DNA of 64,000 nt. It comes from Xanthostigma xanthostigma (taxonomy: Eukaryota > Arthropoda > Insecta > Raphidioptera > Raphidiidae). Made by a program: the position numbers and the translations under genes. The notes beneath the pieces are model-generated. The model did not search any database. It was not told the origin of the DNA and saw nothing but the letters and a program-made list of their open reading frames with translations. This document shows, piece by piece, positions 11,224 to 21,650 of the stretch. The stretch covers positions 35,062,001-35,126,000 of the forward strand of contig OY754466.1 in the NCBI GenBank assembly GCA_963575645.1, in the 5' to 3' direction. Within the stretch, counting starts at the first letter, position 1, and the number at the start of each line of letters is the position of its first letter.

Positions 11224-11373
11224 TATATATATATACATATATAAACATACTTTTCCAAAAATGGTGCCAAACTTCTTAGAAGGTTATGAAACGTCGAGAA
11301 ATTTTGGTCCGACCCCTAGGTCCCGCCATCCGACCGACGCCAATAGTGTAAGTGCCTTATGGCAAATACACTA
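10651..11373 (+). mobile_element. Dispersed 0.7-kb repeat, copy 1
   Basis: Runs from CTCGGGTCGCAGTGCCAAAC to ...GGCAAATACACTA and is repeated at 59,610-61,245. Inner blocks shared by both copies include CCCGATTGGGCCCATTTTAA, an (AT)n tract, and CCGACCCCTAGGTCCCGCCA. Near the ends, TAGTGTATTTGC (left) is complementary to GCAAATACACTA (right), suggesting inverted termini. The right end also forms a local hairpin with TAGTGTAAGTGCC. The superfamily is not identified. Confidence 0.8.
11149..11236. repeat. (AT)n microsatellite
   Basis: About 88 bp of nearly pure AT dinucleotide inside the 0.7-kb repeat. The second copy of the repeat has its (AT)n tract at the same internal place, so the tract belongs to the element. 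Short open frames across it are artefacts. Confidence 0.95.
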
Positions 11374-11735
11374 ATAAGAATCGCAGGATTGTGGACAAAA
11401 AGTTCTTTAGGCCTAGTTTATATGAGAGGCGTTCAACGCGCGTTTACAGGTTCTATACAATTGTATAGAACTGTTTATATGATAACGCGCGTTCAACGCG
11501 CCACCAACGCGCGTTATCATATAAACAGTTCTATACAATTGTATAGAACCTGTAAACGCGCGTTGAACGCCTCTCATATAAACTAGGCCTTATTCAGTGT
11601 ACGACGTTTCGTCCATAAATTTAGACTTTTTCAAGTACAATTAATGTGAAAATTTAAAACAATAATTAAATTTATAGACGAAACGTCGTACACTGAATAA
11701 AGAACTTTTTGTCCACAATCCTGCGATTCTTATTA
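11372..11735. mobile_element. Palindromic MITE interrupted by a second MITE
   Basis: The outer arms TAATAAGAATCGCAGGATTG... and its complement ...CAATCCTGCGATTCTTATTA continue on both sides to TTATTCAGTGTACGACGTTT and its complement. The left arm alone is split at 11,410-11,589 by an unrelated palindrome. Removing that insert and one TTA copy restores a symmetric foldback of about 181 bp. It abuts the right end of the 0.7-kb repeat exactly. Confidence 0.88.
11410..11589. mobile_element. Nested 180-bp palindromic MITE with TTA duplication
   Basis: Starts GGCCTAGTTTATATGAGAGG and ends with its exact complement. The arms are perfectly complementary almost to the centre (CGCCACCAACGC). TTA flanks both sides (11,407-11,409 and 11,590-11,592), as expected for PIF/Harbinger-type transposition. 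The arms contain further small palindromes, TCTATACAATTGTATAGA and AACGCGCGTT. Confidence 0.9.
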
Positions 11736-11949
11736 ATAGTTAATAATATAGTTTATCTGTATTATTGTAACTATTTCATTAACAAAAACAATATTTTAAG
11801 AAATTCCACTGCCCTACAATTAAAATAAGATTTTATTAAATTCTGATTCGTAGAAATTGCGTCACATTAGTGAGGGAACCAGATAGATAGAAAACTGCAT
11901 TACCTCCGGGCTCCGTCAGTTTAGGTAACGGTATAAAAATTTAGGTCAT

Positions 11950-12140
11950 GAAAACGTGTTCATCCTGATTCTCTACGTGTGCACTGATGTCCTATAGCAG
12001 CCCTGGTTGTGAATGAGATCCCGTATAGTTCTACATAAACCTTCCCAAGGCATACCGAAATGCACGTTTGGCGCCACCGCGCCGGGGAGGCCTTGCCGTT
12101 GGGGTTACTACAACCATATATAGGGGTGGCTCCAATACGC
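11950..12140 (-). other. GC-richer block of unknown origin
   Basis: A locally GC-rich stretch (for example GGCGCCACCGCGCCGGGGAG at about 12,070) in AT-rich surroundings. The minus strand is open in more than one frame for about 60 codons, but no motif is recognisable. It is probably a fragment of an old repeat. Confidence 0.3.
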
Positions 12141-12292
12141 GGTGAATGGCCGTCATATCGTTTTAGGTATACATCTCCTAGAACTCACTCTCATACTTCA
12201 TATAGGTACAAATAATAGACGGAGAGCTCACCGGGAATTTTTGTATATGCATCGAATACACAAACGAAGGAGTGACCCTAAAACAGGGTTTT

Positions 12293-12895
12293 ACTATTCC
12301 AACCCACAAGTGGAGAATGTCAAAAATCACTTTTCAAAATTTTACAATATTTTAGCGTTTTGAGGTCTCCTGAATCTAAAAAAACGTATTTTTGTGAAAA
12401 CTCTGTGCGTCTGTTTGTCTGTGAAAACGAAATTGGTCAAACGGATGAACTGATTGAAACCAAATATTGGGAATATATTTAATATGAAGAGCCCTATTGT
12501 TTTTGGGGAAAATTGGCGCATGCGCAGAAAATATATGTTATGCTATAACGTTTTTTTTTTAAATATAATAATGGTTTAATTTTCATAACAGTGTATTATT
12601 AAATTTATTTTTTCGAAAAAGTTTTGTTAAAAGCATTTTTTCCTAGCTTCATAGTTTCGGAAATATTTTAAAATTAAAAAAAAACAGCTATTCTTTTGTT
12701 CTGTAGATTTGTCAGAAATAAATTAGCTAAGCTATGATAATTTTTTAGATGACGTGGGAGCATCTTGCATCCATGCCATGCAAGTATTGAATACTGCCCG
12801 CGTCACCTCGCGCGATATCAGAAATTTTATTTTCTTTATTATACTATATCATATGTCAATATTTTTTAAGTTGGGATGGCCCCGTCGCACAGTGG
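12293..12895 (+). repeat. CCATTCCAAC-family repeat, near-full copy
   Basis: Begins with CTATTCCAACCCACAAG and ends near GTTGGGATGGCCCCGTCGCA. It is co-linear with copies at 22.24 kb (+) and 56.72 kb (-). The short terminal inverted repeats are close to CCATTCCAAC. Interior landmarks are TCTGTTTGTCTGTGAAAACG, AAACGGATGAACTGATTGAA and GAAGAGCCCTATTGTTTTTG. Length is about 600 bp, non-coding. Confidence 0.82.
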
Positions 12896-12939
12896 TAGAA
12901 AATTAAAAAAAGTCCATCAAAATTAATATCTAGTGAATG

Positions 12940-13662
12940 AATGAGCCTTTTTCCTGAGAATAGTGCAGCAAAAGTGTCACGAGAGGCAGCACTAGTAGTA
13001 GGGACAAACATAAAATATTTACATGCCAACCAATGTTATTTACGTGATATTATTTTATTATTTAAAAATATAAATCAGAAATAAAAAAAATTTTGAACTG
13101 ATAAACTTATCACTGAGAGTCATCATTTACATATTAGTTATCAAAATTATTTTTAAAATTAATTAAATGAATAAAAAATGAATAGTAAATTTTTCACAGT
13201 TTATTACCATTGATTAGAATGAGATATAACCTCAATCTTTTATTAAATTATATTCATTTATTATATTAAATTAAATTTATTTTATTACCATATATTTTTT
13301 ATTCATATTTCATTTGGAAATAAATCTGAAATTCATAATTATTTTCAATTTCTCTTATTACAGTTTGAATTTATCGCTAATATTTTACTAGAGTCTGCAT
13401 ACTAACCTGTCTATTAATTCATTTTTTTTCCAGATACTTTTAAATTACGACACGCAAGCCAACGTTTTAATGTTACTACATTGTTATCTTTTACAGTTGC
13501 AAATTTTAGTTTTGCTCCAGGAACATCATCTTCTGTTAAAAACATTTTTTTTCAAGTACACTTTAATGTATGTTTATATGGGGATTTGACAGTGTTTGTC
13601 CCTACCGAACTACTAGTGCTACTAGTGAGTGATTTTTCGTACTTCAGGAAAAAGGCTCATTG
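12940..13662. mobile_element. Inverted-repeat element, about 65-bp termini
   Basis: The left terminus AATGAGCCTTTTTCCTGA... through AGCACTAGTAGTAGGGACAA is complementary to the right terminus GTTTGTCCCTACCGAACTAC... through TCAGGAAAAAGGCTCATT, with small gaps. The 0.6-kb interior is AT-rich and non-coding. A 68-codon frame at 13,481-13,687 is mostly the right terminus and is not a gene. Confidence 0.75.
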
Positions 13663-13800
13663 CACTATTTTGTTTTGTGGTATATGACTAATGATACAAA
13701 CCAATGCATTTATAATAATATAAATAATAAAAAAGTAAAAACAAAATAAAAAAAATATAAATATTTGCAATAATAACACCTAATAGCGTGCTGCGCGATA

Positions 13801-14045
13801 TTATATGCGAAATGATTTTAAGTCATCTTCTTCTTCAAGTTCGTCTTCCTCAGCCTTTTTTTCTCTTTTGGGGAAATATTTATCAACTGGAGGACATCTA
13901 CATCAGTCATCTTCCGTTTCTGTTTGCCGTATACAAAAGGGGGGATCTGAACTTATAATTAATCGATAAAAAAGATCTTCATTTGTCCTCAGGGTACTAA
14001 TTTTTTTGTGTTTCTCCCCGTGTGCCTCTTCGGATATACCGGGTG
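13801..14045 (-). pseudogene. Acidic-tailed coding remnant, unidentified
   Basis: The minus strand reads as protein-like sequence for about 80 codons with a single internal TGA. The upstream part contains EEAHGEKHKKISTLRTNEDL and then FYRLIISSDPPFCIRQTETE. After the stop it reads CPPVDKYFPKREKKAEEDEL and an EEEDD tail, ending in TAA at 13,801. The composition (KR patch then acidic C-terminus) is not random AT-rich translation. I do not recognise the family. It could be the 3' part of an old transposon gene or a decayed host exon. Confidence 0.4.
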
Positions 14046-15045
14046 ATTCATTTTAATCTATATGGGAAAATATTGAGACGGAACAGCATGTTCGGAAAAA
14101 AAGTTTCAGACAAAATTTGTTTACTTTGAAGGGAGAAATCGTTTGGAGACAAATACCACCCCCGTCCCCACCCCCTGCGCAGGGATGTGAGGGTGACTGA
14201 CATTTTTAATAAGAACACAAATTATAATTTTTCAGAAAAAATATGCAACATTTGTCCGAAACATTTTTTTACCCGATAAGAGCAACAGACTTCGATTTGA
14301 TTTTACCCTTAAAATGAGTATTTTCCCCGATATCAGGGTCGAAAATTGACCAAATCTTAAAATTTCACTTTTTGAAAAAAATGGTCAATTTTTGGAAAGG
14401 TGTATCTCGGTAAGTATTGAACCAACAGAGCTGGTTCTGACCTCAAATTGTAGCAATTTTAGTCTACTTAAAAACGCATAAAAAATATTTTATAAAAAAA
14501 TGCATAGTTTAAGACCTATATTGAGAATACCAAAAAAAGTGCAAAAATTTCGCGGTTTTTCGAGAGCTGCAAAGTTAGCACAGATCTTTCGAAGCTGCAA
14601 ACTTGGATATACGCTACTGGTAGTGGTCCTAACAACATATTAAAAAATTAGAACTAGACGTTAGTTTGCGATTTTAATGTTCGATATGACTGGCCTAGTG
14701 GTGACTTGATCATCAATAAATTGCTCTTTTTGTACACGAACACACAATAATATTGTAATTGAAATTCTTTGTTATTACTTTCGCTTGCAGAAATCAGGTT
14801 CTAGTGATTAATATACATATCCATCCGTGTAATGCATACCTATATACTATATAAATATGTATATAACATAATATAAGGGGGTGAGCTTATACCTACGTAT
14901 ATAGCACAACCGATCATTGCAACAAGAATCAAGTCTGATAACGGTCTAAAACAGAGCCACACTACGACTCAACTATATCGGCTAAAAAATGTCAATAATT
15001 ATTAACCCGGTCTGTCGATCAAAAATAAAATCAATTTTGCACCAA
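14046..15045. other. No gene recognised
   Basis: Mostly AT-rich with C-rich islands (CCCGTCCCCACCCCCTGCGC at about 14,164). No long open frame, inverted repeat or RNA gene is supported. Confidence 0.5.
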
Positions 15046-15135
15046 AATTTTGCTCTGTCATCTACTAAATTTCGCCCTGTCAAATAATGAAATTCTAGTA
15101 ACTAAATTTCACTCTGTAACTAAATTTTGCCCTGT
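15046..15135. repeat. Short degenerate tandem repeat
   Basis: The phrase AAATTTTGCTCTGTCATCTA recurs about four times with changes (AAATTTCGCCCTGTCA, AAATTTCACTCTGTAA, AAATTTTGCCCTGTCATCTA) at spacings of roughly 20-30 bp. It adjoins the left end of the large palindrome. Confidence 0.6.
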
Positions 15136-15158
15136 CATCTAGTTGTCGCCAAAAGCCA

Positions 15159-16537
15159 ATAGGCCAAGCTGTAGAGCATTTTTGCATGACATAAAGACTA
15201 GTAGCAAACCGATTGTGCGATGATATAAATGATAATAAGCAGATGAATAGGTATATGTTTTTCACTCGAGTTTCAGGTCCATTAGTTAGTTATCAACAGT
15301 TTATTGCAAAAAAAACGCGATTTTTGCCTTTTTTTGCTTGTAACTTTAAAACTAATGGAGCAATCGGAATGCCCCAATGAAATGGTTTGTAGTGAATTGA
15401 AATATCTACAGAATGAGAGGTCGAATGTCTTAATCGGATAATTAGGTCCTGAAAAATTTAGGAAAAACCAGAAAGTTAGGCGTTTTTTCGAAAATTTATA
15501 GCTCCGTTATTTTTTTAGCTGTTGCGCTAAAATTTTGAGAGAAAGTAGGGATTATAATGTTCTTTATATGTGCCAAAGGTGGGTGCTGTCGGATTATTAG
15601 TTTTCGCGAAATCGCGATTGAAAGTTTGCAGTGCGCTTTTTTTCCGGCAGGCCTGTATGCGTTACCGTAAGTCCGATAATAATTTCAAAAAAAGTTTTGA
15701 AAAGTTGACATCGTGCACTACAAAACGTAGATTTCAGTTTTTCGATCAGATGCTTGGAAGCATGCTAAAAACACTCGTAAAGTTCGCGAAAAACGTCCGA
15801 GCGCGTGCTCGCAGTCGAGTGGTGGTGGAAGGAGCAGCGGCGGAGAAGCGTATATATAGTAATAGCGCGCGCGGCGCGCACGTTATTTATATTCCCCCAC
15901 CACTCGACTGAGAGGGCGCGCTCGGCCGTTTTTCACGAACTTTACCAGTGTTTTTAGCATCCTTCCAGGCATCTGATCGAAAAACTGAAATCTACGTTTT
16001 GTAGTGCACGATGTCAACTTTTCAAAACTTTTTTTGAAATTATTATCGGACTTACGGTAACGCATACAGGCCTGCCGGAAAAAAGCGCACTGCCAACTTT
16101 CAATCGCGATTTCGCGAAAACTAATATTCCGACAGCACCCACCTTTGGCACATATAAAGAACATTATAATCCCTACTTTCTCTCAAAATTTTAGCGCTCC
16201 AGCTCAAAAAATGACGGAGCTATAAATTTTCGAAAAAAAGCCTAATTTTCTGGTTTTTCCTAAATTTTTCAGGACCTAATTATCCGATTAAGACATTCGA
16301 CCTCTCATTCTGTAGATATTTCAATTCACTACAAACCATTTCATTGGGCCATTCTGATTGCTCCATTAGTTTCAAAGTTACAAGCAAAAAAAGGCAAAAA
16401 TCGCGTTTTTTTTTGCAATAAACTGTTGATAACTAACTAATGGACCGGAAACTCGAGTGAAAAACACATACCTATTCATTTGCTTATTATCTTTTATATC
16501 ATCGCACAATCGGTTTGCTACTAGTCTTTATGTCACG
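15159..16537. mobile_element. Giant foldback element, about 650-bp arms
   Basis: The left arm (from about 15,185) and right arm (to 16,537) are near-perfect reverse complements, joined by a short GC-rich centre at about 15,845-15,885 containing CGCGCGCGGCGCGCACG. Because of the symmetry, both strands appear to encode the same Lys/Phe-rich peptide. That reflects the palindrome and is not evidence of a gene. The true outer end is probably ATAGGCCAAGCT (15,159), which is also seen at 39.97 kb. The right arm stops at CTTTATGTCACG, where the next palindrome begins. A related, rearranged copy lies within 39,297-39,972. Confidence 0.9.
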
Positions 16538-16540
16538 AAA

Positions 16541-17232
16541 CTACGGAAGCCGGGTTGGCTCATTGTGATTGGTGACTAGTGGAGTAGTGGCACCGCACAC
16601 GGCCACTTCCAACATGTTAACGCGTGCACGCGTTAACATGTGTCCGTGTGCGGGATAAATGCCGATTTCTGCCTTATCCGTGTGCGGGATAAATGCAGAT
16701 TTCTACCTTATCCTGGAACGGTAATCGAGCTACCTCTGTCTTTTAACTGTCAAATTCTGTGAGCAGCGTTACTTTTTGCATTGAGGTTAGGCGTAGCTGA
16801 AGTTTTGTTTATAGTGAAATAAAGTAATAAAGAATTTCAAAGTAAACATTAGAAATGAATTTCGTTAAAATTAAAAATGAAAATGTTACCGTAAAATTAC
16901 CTGTGATGAACAATAAACTCATTTCTAATGTTTACTTTGAAATTCTTTATTACTTTATTTCACTATAAACAAAACTTCAGCTACGCCTAACCTCAATGCA
17001 AAAAGTAACGCTGCTCACAGAATTTGACAGTTAAAAGACAGAGGTAGCTCGATTACCGTTCCAGGATAAGGTAGAAATCTGCATTTATCCCGCACACGGA
17101 TAAGGCAGAAATCGGCATTTATCCCGCACACGGACACATGTTAACGCGTGCACGCGTTAACATGTTGGAAGTGGCCGTGTGCTGTGCCACTACTCCACTA
17201 GTCACCAATGAGCCAACCCGGCTTCCGTAGCT
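16541..17232. mobile_element. Second giant foldback element, about 315-bp arms
   Basis: Begins CTACGGAAGCCGGGTTGGCT and ends with its complement. The arms are almost identical for about 315 bp, to a loop of about 60 nt (16,858-16,915). Each arm holds a perfect smaller palindrome with halves CATGTTAACGCGTG and CACGCGTTAACATG, and a duplicated CGTGTGCGGGATAAATGC motif. The loop reads as MNFVKIKNENVTVKLP then VMNNKLIS in one frame, which may be a leftover of the parent element's coding region. It is placed immediately against the preceding palindrome. Confidence 0.9.
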
Positions 17233-19211
17233 ATGTTAATTCCAACGCACACAAACATAACGTCTTCCCATAAAAGTTTCGCGCCAATTCCACGGTTTTA
17301 CTCTCAATAAAACGCTCCATTAGATATTTCCATATATTTAATAATTTACTATATGAATCATTGTCTATCTACTCAATGTGCGGAGAGTGAAAGCAACAAA
17401 GCGTATCGAAAATATATCTGCGTCTCTTTCTTCTATGTAATTCCCTGATTTCTCCGATGATAGGATTGATTGGTGCACTTGCATTCAATCTGAATAAAGT
17501 ATCTCTGTTTCAAAAACTCTTGACGTTAACATGGGCGTACCCAGCTTTTGGCCCAGGAGGGGGCAAATTAGAAATTTTTAAGTCCGGTCCCCCGTGCTTG
17601 TTTTGCCCTCCTGAATACGCCAGTGCTTACGGCGTAAAAAAAGACAGAAGTATATGTTTGCACATTAATGGTTCGATTGCGATTTTATTCCTACAATATA
17701 GAATAAAAGTATATGGATATTTCACATAAAAATTACTATTATTAATGTGAGTACGACCCTGACTATACGCGTGGTAAATGTCCTCTCTCCCTGTGTATAG
17801 TTCCTACCCTATCTATAATATGCTCTGATATAGTCTGCTTTCACATTGAATGGAAACTGCTCCGCTATCCAAAAGTGAGAGCCACGACGTATCTGATTTA
17901 TAATTTTATATTTTTACTGTGCATGTTGTAAATTCGTACACGAGATGATCGATTGAGTTTTGAAGCGCTGATTTTGATACCCTACGTATTTACTGTGAAA
18001 GTGTTTTGCTACAATCCTTAAATATAAAAATAAATATTCGTTTCCTATGCGTTCCTACACCATTCGTCCGATTACTATGAAACTTTGGTGAGTTGTGCGC
18101 GCGCCAAAAATGTTTTTATTTTTATTAAATTAATGTGTGGTTGCTCCACTACTGTGGTTGTTGCCGCGAGACAAGACTATAGTACCTGAGAATCGAAGGC
18201 TCCATTACCTTTGTCGTTGCCAAGTGGGCTCTGAAACATTGTTTCATCTCAATCTCAATCTTTCCCACTGGGCACTCTGGGTACGTGACCAGGACCCCGC
18301 GATCGATAGGGAGCCTCTAGTTCCTGCCAGATTATCAAACGATAACCGATATTTATTACCGAAAAACATATTTATTTCGAAAAAATCAAACGGTAATGAC
18401 AATACCTACTTGATTATTAGCTTTTGTATGCGCGAAGCTACTCGCTACTCTCGCCCGAAAATGAGGCTTTCCGATTTCAGCATGTTTAGGTAAATATATA
18501 AAAATACAATTTAAGTAAATTGCTTCAAGAGAGATTAACCAGTTTGTCGCTGATGTCCATAGAATGTGATATGCTCAAAAACATAAATTTTGAAGAAGTG
18601 ATTAACGATTTTGACCATCTCAAATCTAGAAGGGTACCTCTTCAATCAACATAGATTTTTAAGCATTAACCTGTGAATGCTAAGAGTTACTTTTGTGGAT
18701 TATATCATAATATTATCTATTCATTTAATTGTAAAGAAATAAATATAAATATAGAACCTTGATTATCTACTTTATTTGTCTATTCTAACAAAATAGTGCT
18801 CTGTCAAGGTCATAGGGGCCCCATTATCCTAATGTGCCCAGGGACTCCAATAGGTTAAAGACGGCTCTGTCTAGGGTGCCATTAATCTTACATAGATATG
18901 TTTGTGGACATTATTTCTACTACGACATAGTTTAAATAATATATTTTATTTTTTTCCAGTCCCATTTTATAATTATATGGCATATTTCACCGTGTTATAG
19001 AAATTTGTTATTATTTATTGTGCCAGCAAAATTTGTCGATTCTAACAAAGAACCATTTGATTGCCAAACACACCGTTCATTGGTCGGTATGAATGCAATA
19101 AGAGATATCGATTAGTTTTGTGTTGTGTGTGTTTAGCGGGAAAGGTTTTAATAACTCGGCATTCCTTCTTCTTGCCTTAATATTGACGTCAGTTTTATCT
19201 AAAGTACACAT
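17233..19211. other. No gene recognised
   Basis: AT-rich with scattered short frames (the longest about 118 codons at 18,137-18,493) that lack any recognisable domain. The sequence near 17,520-17,640 (GCGTACCCAGCTTTTGGCCC; GCCCTCCTGAATACGCCAGT) looks like a weak inverted pair and may be an old MITE. Confidence 0.4.
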
Positions 19212-19257
19212 TAGTGGTGGGTCGTTGACGATTTTAGTATTAACGAAACTACACTAT

Positions 19258-19416
19258 AAGTTCGTTCCAAGCAGCCAGCAAACGGTTTCGAAATCGTCAC
19301 CCGCATGCGCAGTAGGTAAATCGAAGCTGTTAGTGGCAATTTTAGAAAACGTTTTAGCTAGCGCGCATACTGGTGACGGTTTCGAAACCGTTTGCTGGCT
19401 GCTTGGAACGAACCTT
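19258..19416. repeat. 159-bp foldback within the ISL2EU-type element
   Basis: AAGTTCGTTCCAAGCAGCCA... through GCAAACGGTTTCGAAA is matched by its complement ending ...TGGCTGCTTGGAACGAACCTT. The motif GCTGCTTGGAACGAA occurs once more at about 19,780, so this may be part of the element's own subterminal repeats rather than a separate insertion. Confidence 0.75.
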
Positions 19417-19684
19417 ATATCAACTAGTTTTACAAAGAACAGTAGGCGGGACTCTTAAGGAAAATCGTTCGAACACATCAGATCTATACCGGATTAATTA
19501 TTAAATACGAGATATATGAAAAGAAACACATACAAATTCTGCCGTTCGATTGTCCGGACCAACCAATCAGAACTCAAGAAACAAATGGCATGTGTTTCTT
19601 CGTGTGTCGGTTTCGTTACCGATAGACGAAAACGTAGTTTAACCGTCAACTAATTAATTCTAAGAACAGAAATACTTGTTTCGT

Positions 19685-19730
19685 TATAGACGCTGATGAC
19701 CTCAGCTGTTGAGCGTCTATAATTCACAAT
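19685..19730 (+). repeat. Dispersed AGACGCT hairpin repeat, copy 2
   Basis: TAGACGCTGATGACCTCAGC followed by TGTTGAGCGTCTATAATT. The arms TAGACGCT/AGCGTCTA are intact. It is followed by a tetranucleotide (ATCT)n tract. Confidence 0.7.
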
Positions 19731-19877
19731 CTATCTATCTAGTTGTTTCGTTGACGAGCGATCTATTCGCTATGTGCAGCTGCTTGGAACGAAGGCGTTG
19801 AACGACAATGCGCACGTAGCGGCGAAAGATAGCAAACCTTCTGCTCGTGTACCATTGACATAAACCTAAGGTGAAAA

Positions 19878-21650
19878 ATGACAGTTCGTAAATGCTGCAT
19901 TATTAAATTGTAATAACTAATAATACATTAAAAAATAGTGATGTTAGCTTTTATTGTTTCTCAAAATATAAGCATAAGTTAATTCAAAGATAAAAATGGA
20001 TTTCCATCGTGAAAAAGCAGAAGTAAGTATCATAACCTTAATTTTACATTGACAATAATGTTCCAAAAAAATTCATGTGAACACACTATGAAAATATATA
20101 TTTCATATAAAATAAATATAAGAATAATGAAATTTAATAATTTTTATGAAAATACAACTTGAATTTTGTTATTAAATTAATAAAATAAGACGTATCTTTT
20201 ATTTTTTAGTGGATATACGTACATCCATTTGGAATCCTACATCACAAGAGATCTAATTTGCAGTGCATATTTCATTGGGAACAAAAAGGGAGAAGAAGAA
20301 CTGGGTCCTAATTACGTATCCAGCAAATTTTCTTCACCTCAAAGGAAACCAAAATTAAATGAGAATCAAGTTTTGACAAGACATCAACGTTTCATTAAAC
20401 GTAGGCTACAAAATATTTCATTAGTGGGTTCAAGTTCAAAAAATAATAAAGATTCAAGTCTCAATTCAAAAAGTGCTGCAAATACGGAAGATAAAATATG
20501 TTCAGTGTATGAAAATAACTGACAGTGTACATGGCAATTTAATGATTGTTGATTCGAGTACCAAAAGCAGAAATGATGTAGAATGCCAAGCTGATATTTT
20601 TGCTTATTGTAATACCTAGTGTTAAAAAAATACTGTTTTGTAATAACATTATTCAAAAAGGCTCTAATACTTGTGATGCTCAAACTCAAACTGAGATTAA
20701 TTGAAATAAATACCACAAAACAGTTTAGAAATCAGAAGTGTGGTACGCCCAGGGTTGCAGGCGTCTGGCTTTTTATGGTCGTGTCCGGCTTTTGTTAGGC
20801 TTTTGGCCTATGTACTTTTAATTATAGACTTTTTGATATTTTTCAAGAGTTTGAAATTGCTATTTTTTAATAAAGATCTTTTTGTTTTTATCCAAAAGAA
20901 TGGATATACGTTTTTGATTTGGTTAACAAAAACTTTTAGTATTTTGTTATATTTGTTTTGTTTTTTTTTTAATTTACCTATTAATAGATTACAGAAGACT
21001 GACCATTTTTCACTTCATCAATATCATAGGTATAAATACAAATGATAATAATAGGTGCGTAGAACTGTTAATGTTGTTAATTTTATAACAAATCTGTGAT
21101 TCACATTAAATAATTAATAAACAACTTTATTACGAACCTAACTGAGTTTTTTTTATTTTAAATGTGATGTTCGGCTTTAAAAAGGTGTGTTTGACTTTTA
21201 AAAAATGTATGTCCGGCTTTTAGGGCAAAATGTCCGGCCTAATACAGCGCCGAATCCGGCTTTTGAATTTTAAGGCCTGGCAACTCGAGGTACGCCTCAA
21301 AAATAGTTTGTCGAATGTCGATACAGCAGTTGAACCTGATTGTGATGTACAATGAATTTGTTGATGATGCAATTACTTTTCAAGGAACAGTTACAAATGA
21401 TAAACAGCTAAGAAATCTTTCTGGTGTATCATTTGAGACTTATAATTATTTTCTGAACAAATTGACAGTTTCACAAAAAATTCAAATATCTAAAAATTAG
21501 ACTATTTATTTTTCTTTTCAAGATGAAAACTGCTTTGACATTTACAGCAATAGGTGCAATATTTTCCGTACACAGGACAACACTGTCTAGAATTTTTATT
21601 CCACTTTAGAAAATCTAGCTGAAACAACATCAATTACACAGCGATAGCTT
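19878..21650 (+). pseudogene. THAP-domain transposase gene, broken
   Basis: Piece 1, at 19,878, begins MTVRKCCIIK, the expected start of a C2CH THAP zinc finger, but stops after one more codon. Piece 2, near 19,996, reads MDFHREKAE to a GTAAGT donor (20,022). Piece 3 starts after a TTTTTTAG acceptor (about 20,210) and contains RDLICSAYFIGNKKGEEELG then PNYVSSKF, matching the ICS.HF.....LxPxYxPS.F end of a THAP domain. It runs on as a Ser/Lys-rich linker to 20,522. Piece 4, after the hAT-type insert, holds a transposase HTH: LFKMKTALTFTAIGAIFSVH then RTTLSRIF (about 21,510-21,600). Frameshifts and stops separate the pieces and no DDE catalytic core follows. THAP proteins bind the transposon ends, and the HTH precedes the nuclease in this family. 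Confidence 0.72.
20750..21288. mobile_element. hAT-type element inserted in the THAP transposase gene
   Basis: Perfect 8-bp duplication GGTACGCC (20,742-20,749 and 21,289-21,296). The termini are CAGGGTTGCAGGCGTCTGGC and (reversed) TCGAGTTGCCAGGCC. The repeated words TGTCCGGCTTTT and GTCTGGCTTTTTA lie near both ends as subterminal repeats. It separates the THAP part from the HTH part of the surrounding transposase gene. Confidence 0.86.

Noticed and set aside
11033-11374. Open frames rich in Ile-Tyr repeats on both strands
   Set aside because: They are translations of the (AT)n microsatellite.
15570-16164. Similar Lys/Phe-rich open frames on both strands (113 and 93 codons)
   Set aside because: They are the two arms of one palindrome. 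The shared peptide is a consequence of symmetry, with no recognisable domain.
18137-18493. 118-codon plus-strand frame
   Set aside because: No recognisable motif, no splice context, and composition like the surroundings. A chance frame cannot be excluded, so it was not called.
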